A program made the position numbers and the translations under genes. A stretch of DNA of 22,434 nt from NCBI GenBank assembly GCA_937995275.1, contig CALKKN010000268.1, positions 1-22,434 on the forward strand, read 5' to 3'. Shown here one piece after another: positions 17,193-22,434 of the stretch. The stretch's first letter is position 1, and each line of letters starts with the position of its first letter. Source of the stretch: an uncultured Lysobacterales bacterium. Lineage in GTDB: Bacteria; Pseudomonadota; Gammaproteobacteria; Xanthomonadales; SZUA-36. A model generated the notes under the pieces. The model worked only from the letters and a program-made list of their open reading frames with translations. It had not been told where the DNA came from and ran no database searches.

Positions 17193-17858
17193 TCACGAAG
17201 CCCGGTAGAGCCCCTGTTCGCGAATATAATCGGTGACCCGGTCCGGCAGCAGGAATCGGACCGAGCGGCCCTGCGCCAGCAGCTCCCGAATCGACGTCGA
17301 GGAGATGTCGAGCTGGGTGATTTCCAGCGGCAGTACGCAGCCAGCCGGCGCATTCCGCAGCGCGGCCGGGTCGGTGGTGCGGCGGCGCTCGACCTGCTCG
17401 CGCAACTCGCCGCGGCAATCGAAATGGGCCTCGGGCCTCCGCATGACCACGATGTGCGCCAGTTCGAACAGTTGCCGCCACCGGTGCCAGCCGTCCAGCA
17501 TGTTGGCCGCGTCCTGCCCGATCAGCAGCAGCAGCGGCGCGGCTCCGGAATCCCGGCGGATGTCCGACAACGTATCCACCATGTAGGACGCGCCCGATCT
17601 GCGCACTTCGCGGTCATCCACGCGCAGGTCGGGGCAGCCTGCCACGGCGAGGCGCAGCATTTCGAGACGCTGTTCCGCGGTGGCGACGGGTGCGCTCCGC
17701 AGTGCCGGCCGGCCGGCGGGTATCAGCCTGAAATCATCGATCCGGAGTATTTCACGCGCCTCTTCCGCGGCCCGCAGGTGACCGAAATGCACCGGGTCGA
17801 AGGTCCCCCCGAACAGGCCGACCGCGCCCTGCCTCGGCGTGCTTTCCGGGCCGCTCAC
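17193..17858 (-). CDS. nadD: Nicotinate-nucleotide adenylyltransferase
   Basis: NadD transfers AMP from ATP to nicotinate mononucleotide, giving deamido-NAD in NAD biosynthesis. The 221-residue product has the nucleotidyltransferase signature GGTFDPVHFGH (17-27), with the HxGH motif at His24-His27. The second conserved motif ISSTSIR is at residues 185-191. Length is typical. It starts at GTG (17858) with GAGG 5 bases upstream, 7 bases after the holA stop. The leuS-lptE-holA-nadD order is the standard gammaproteobacterial one. Confidence 0.98.
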   Translation of the reverse strand: MSGPESTPRQGAVGLFGGTFDPVHFGHLRAAEEAREILRIDDFRLIPAGRPALRSAPVATAEQRLEMLRLAVAGCPDLRVDDREVRRSGASYMVDTLSDIRRDSGAAPLLLLIGQDAANMLDGWHRWRQLFELAHIVVMRRPEAHFDCRGELREQVERRRTTDPAALRNAPAGCVLPLEITQLDISSTSIRELLAQGRSVRFLLPDRVTDYIREQGLYRAS

Positions 17859-17865
17859 CGGGGCC

Positions 17866-18888
17866 TCAAACCGGGCTCACGGCGGCCGGCTCGCACAGGA
17901 ACCACAGCAGGCGATCGAGGGACTGCCAGGCGTCGCCGGGCGCGCGGCCCTTGCTCTGGCGGTCAATCAGCCCAAGCGCGCGAAACGACTCGCCGAACTG
18001 GAACGCGGTCAGGCGCCGCAGCGCCTGTCGGATGGGCCCCTGGCGGGCCGACCAGACCCGCAAACGGCCGAATGCGGCGGATTCGCTTTCGCCCGCCGCG
18101 ATCGCGGCGCGCACCGTGTCCGCCACGGTGAGTTCGCGGTACATCGCGCCAGTCACTGCCTGAATGGCTATCCCCGTGCGCTGCAGGCCCGCCGCCACCC
18201 GCAGGCACTCGTCGAGCCGCCCGAGCAGGGCGCACTCGACCAGCCGGAAGGAATTGAAGCGCGCGCTGTTCGCCACGACCTGCGTGACGTGGTCGGCCGT
18301 GACCTGCCCGCTGTGGCCCAGCAGCACGAGCTTGTCGATCTCCTGCTGGGCGGCCAGCAGATTGCCCTCCACGAGTTCGGCCAGCAGCGCCACGGCGCCC
18401 GGGTCCGGCTCCAACCCGGCCCGCACCATCCGCTGCAGGATCCAGTCCGGCATCTGGTGCGCCTTGACGGGCCAGATCTTGACCAGTACACCGCCCTGCG
18501 CGATGGTGGCCGCCCACTTGAGCTTGCGCATGGCTGCACTCCAGTCCCCGGAACTGACCAGGAGCAGCAGGTCAGGGTCGCCCGCCTGAACCAGGCCGGC
18601 GATCGCCGCAGATCCCTCGTTGCCCGGTTTTCCGCTCGGCAACCGCAGATCGACGATCCGCCGCGACGAAAACAGCGAGGGCGTCCCGGATGCCTCCTGC
18701 AATGCGTTCCAGTCGAAGCCCCGGCCGGCCTCGTGCACCGACCGCTCGTCGAACCCCTGGGCCTGGGCGGCATGGATCACCCGGTCCCGGCATTCCTGCA
18801 CCAGTAGCGGCTCGGTGCCGGCAATCAGGTAGGCCGGCGCCAGTGACCGCTCGAGCAAACCGGGCAATTGATCAAGTTTGACGCGCAC
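17866..18888 (-). CDS. holA: DNA polymerase III subunit delta
   Basis: HolA is the delta subunit of the clamp-loader complex; it opens the beta sliding clamp. The 340-residue product matches the E. coli length (343). It begins in the usual way with APAYLIAGTEPLLVQECRDR near residue 17. Typical segments are RRIVDLRLPSGKPG and, in the lid domain, LVEGNLLAAQQEIDKLVLL (about 172-190). It starts at GTG (18888), 6 bases after the lptE stop. Identification rests on sequence pattern and strong synteny. Confidence 0.96.
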   Translation of the reverse strand: MRVKLDQLPGLLERSLAPAYLIAGTEPLLVQECRDRVIHAAQAQGFDERSVHEAGRGFDWNALQEASGTPSLFSSRRIVDLRLPSGKPGNEGSAAIAGLVQAGDPDLLLLVSSGDWSAAMRKLKWAATIAQGGVLVKIWPVKAHQMPDWILQRMVRAGLEPDPGAVALLAELVEGNLLAAQQEIDKLVLLGHSGQVTADHVTQVVANSARFNSFRLVECALLGRLDECLRVAAGLQRTGIAIQAVTGAMYRELTVADTVRAAIAAGESESAAFGRLRVWSARQGPIRQALRRLTAFQFGESFRALGLIDRQSKGRAPGDAWQSLDRLLWFLCEPAAVSPV

Positions 18889-18894
18889 GAGGTG

Positions 18895-19395
18895 TCAGCC
18901 CTGGCTGACGTAGACGGTTTCCAGGCGCGCCACGAGCAACCGGGCCATCGTCTCGGCGAGATCTTTCTTCACGTATTCCTGCTCACGGGAGGCGGCGAGG
19001 ATTTTCTGCTCGTCGAAGCTGATCTCACGGGCCTGGCGCAACGTTTGCCAGCCGATCAGTTCCTGACCGCCGGCGTCCGTCAGCCGGAACCTGACCGTGT
19101 GGGTAACGCGATACTCCCGGACGCGGGCGTTGTCGGCGATCGTCAGGACTTCGGTGACGACCTGGTTTTCAGGGATTTCGAGAACAGCCGACGCGTGAGG
19201 ACCGTCGACGAACTGGACACCGCTCTGCTCGAGCATCATGCGCACCTGGCGCGCCAGCAGGCTGTACTGGTCGTCGATCAACAACTGGGTGCTGGCCATC
19301 TCAGGGGGCAGCTGGGCGGTGTCCCGCAACTGGAAACCGCAACCCGCGAGCAGCAGCGTGGAAGCGACCAGGACGAATGGCAAGCGGGTCGTCAT
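18895..19395 (-). CDS. lptE: LPS assembly lipoprotein LptE
   Basis: LptE is an outer-membrane lipoprotein that plugs the LptD barrel and helps insert lipopolysaccharide into the outer leaflet. The 166-residue product has a lipoprotein signal peptide with lipobox LAGC (Cys19 is the acylation site), followed by GFQLRD, the classic LptE (RlpB) mature start. The short spacing is notable: AAGGGG directly abuts the ATG at 19395, so the ribosome site is poorly spaced. A TTG at codon 5 would still leave a full signal peptide. The start lies 5 bases after the leuS stop, so coupling to leuS is likely. Confidence 0.96.
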   Translation of the reverse strand: MTTRLPFVLVASTLLLAGCGFQLRDTAQLPPEMASTQLLIDDQYSLLARQVRMMLEQSGVQFVDGPHASAVLEIPENQVVTEVLTIADNARVREYRVTHTVRFRLTDAGGQELIGWQTLRQAREISFDEQKILAASREQEYVKKDLAETMARLLVARLETVYVSQG

Positions 19396-19400
19396 CCCCT

Positions 19401-22010
<2,610 letters not shown>

Positions 22011-22090
22011 ATGACTCGGGACTTCCGTAACCAATCGAAAACCAAGGGCGGAAGCATAACTGACACCCCCGCAACAGGAAAGACCCGCCG
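22011..22090. promoter_or_regulatory. 80-bp divergent intergenic region upstream of leuS
   Basis: This gap separates leuS from the small plus-strand ORF and should hold the leuS promoter. A minus-strand TATGCT could serve as a -10 box, but no good -35 lies 16-18 bases upstream, so I do not claim a mapped promoter. On the plus strand AGGAAAG (22076-22082) is a ribosome site for the ORF at 22091. No T-box is visible, and the gap is too short for one. Confidence 0.3.
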
Positions 22091-22246
22091 GTGAGTTCAG
22101 GCACCCGTTCGATCGAACCGATACCGATCGGCAAGGGCGAGGCGCCGGTTTCGGCCCTGCAGGCCACAGGTGTGCCGGGATTGGCGGATTGCACGCTGGG
22201 CCGCGAGATCGTGCGGGGGATCCTGGGCGCCATCAAGAGGCGCTGA
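22091..22246 (+). CDS. Small 51-residue hypothetical ORF divergent from leuS
   Basis: This is a short reading frame starting at GTG 22091 with a well placed AGGAAAG ribosome site (8 bases spacing) and ending at TGA 22244-22246. The product begins VSSGTRSIEPIPIGKGE and ends LGREIVRGILGAIKRR, a cationic, amphipathic-looking tail. That tail reminds me of the C-termini of DUF853 (YjgR/HerA-like ATPase) proteins, so it could be a gene fragment, but this is memory only. The frame is closed by a TGA at 22061, so no longer protein is encoded in this window. The last six codons lie inside the left arm of the 76-bp inverted repeat. It may be real, a remnant, or chance. Confidence 0.4.
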   Translation: MSSGTRSIEPIPIGKGEAPVSALQATGVPGLADCTLGREIVRGILGAIKRR

Positions 22247-22302
22247 CCGGCTGTGGCGGCTGGTCGCTTCGGACCCGGCCGCTGTCGGGCAGGGCTTTCC
22301 AG
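22227..22302. repeat. Left arm of a 76-bp perfect inverted repeat
   Basis: This arm matches the reverse complement of 22359-22434 at all 76 positions. It begins in the last codons of the small ORF and contains its stop codon. There is no flanking T-run of the intrinsic-terminator type. The base before the arm is G at 22226; the partner base lies outside the window, so the repeat may be longer. Confidence 0.95.
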
Positions 22303-22358
22303 AACTGTCGAGCTGTCGGGAACAGCCGACAAGCGCCCAGGGATGGCTCGAGCGTGTC
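22303..22358. other. 56-base spacer of the inverted repeat with nested small stems
   Basis: The spacer between the arms has its own inverted repeats: GCTGT/ACAGC at 22312-22316 and 22322-22326 with a 5-base loop, and TCGAGC/GCTCGA at 22308-22313 and 22346-22351. The 9-mer GCTGTCGGG at 22312-22320 also occurs inside the left arm (22281-22289). No gene is seen. Confidence 0.7.
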
Positions 22359-22434
22359 CTGGAAAGCCCTGCCCGACAGCGGCCGGGTCCGAAGCGACCA
22401 GCCGCCACAGCCGGTCAGCGCCTCTTGATGGCGC
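22359..22434. repeat. Right arm of the 76-bp perfect inverted repeat, running to the window end
   Basis: This is the exact reverse complement of 22227-22302. Read on the minus strand it begins with the same codons that end the small ORF (GAIKRR-stop), so a second, convergent copy of that ORF could lie beyond the edge. The arm ends exactly at the window end, which also fits a contig-end artefact. Confidence 0.95.

Noticed and set aside
22189..22428. 79-codon plus-strand open frame through the whole inverted repeat
   Set aside because: It reads through both arms of the palindrome, which itself keeps the frame open, and it overlaps the better supported small ORF in another frame.
22227..22434. 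The palindrome as a transcription terminator
   Set aside because: The stem is far longer than any intrinsic terminator, and no T-run follows on the plus strand within the window.
22247..22434. Insertion sequence end or attachment site
   Set aside because: No transposase or integrase, no target-site duplication and no tRNA overlap are seen; only the inverted repeat is present.

Overview
The window is a compact, GC-rich stretch of housekeeping chromosome from a gammaproteobacterium. Almost every gene is on the minus strand, and real intergenic gaps are nearly absent. Two groups of genes that lie apart in E. coli are joined here: leuS-lptE-holA-nadD-rsfS-rlmH and maf-rng-yhdP-tldD. They are followed by darP and pmbA, and then by tpiA-secG-tRNA-Leu(GAG)-nuoA to nuoF. 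From memory this order fits the Xanthomonadales/Lysobacterales side of the class, for example a Wenzhouxiangella-like genome. That placement is an inference; no 16S rRNA or other taxonomic marker was read.

Layout from high to low coordinates, which is the direction of transcription for the minus strand. First comes a divergent end piece (22091-22434) with a 51-codon plus-strand reading frame running into a 76-bp perfect inverted repeat. Next is leuS-lptE-holA-nadD (22010-17193), tightly packed. A small junction with a weak terminator-like structure and a candidate promoter (about 17139-17189) leads into rsfS-rlmH-maf-rng-yhdP-tldD (17110-8786). The plus-strand gene darP (8250-8789) meets tldD tail to tail and diverges from pmbA. 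pmbA is translationally coupled by a GTGA overlap to a membrane-anchored metzincin-like protease gene (6853-6062). A candidate sigma-70-type promoter (5929-5957) then drives tpiA-secG-tRNA-Leu, followed by the respiratory complex I genes nuoA-B-C-D-E-F. nuoF is cut by the window start.

The functions are translation (LeuRS, tRNA-Leu, RsfS, RlmH, DarP), RNA maturation (RNase G), DNA replication (HolA), NAD synthesis (NadD), nucleotide house-cleaning (Maf), outer-membrane biogenesis (LptE, YhdP), protein export (SecG), glycolysis (TpiA), respiration (NDH-1) and the TldD/PmbA protease pair.

I found no mobile element, CRISPR array, rRNA or convincing novel multi-gene system. The parts least explained by known genes are the 208-bp palindromic structure and small ORF at the right edge, and the metzincin-like protease coupled to pmbA. 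No stretch longer than 300 bases lacks a gene; the longest gaps are 22247-22434 (palindrome) and 5892-6061 (tpiA promoter region).
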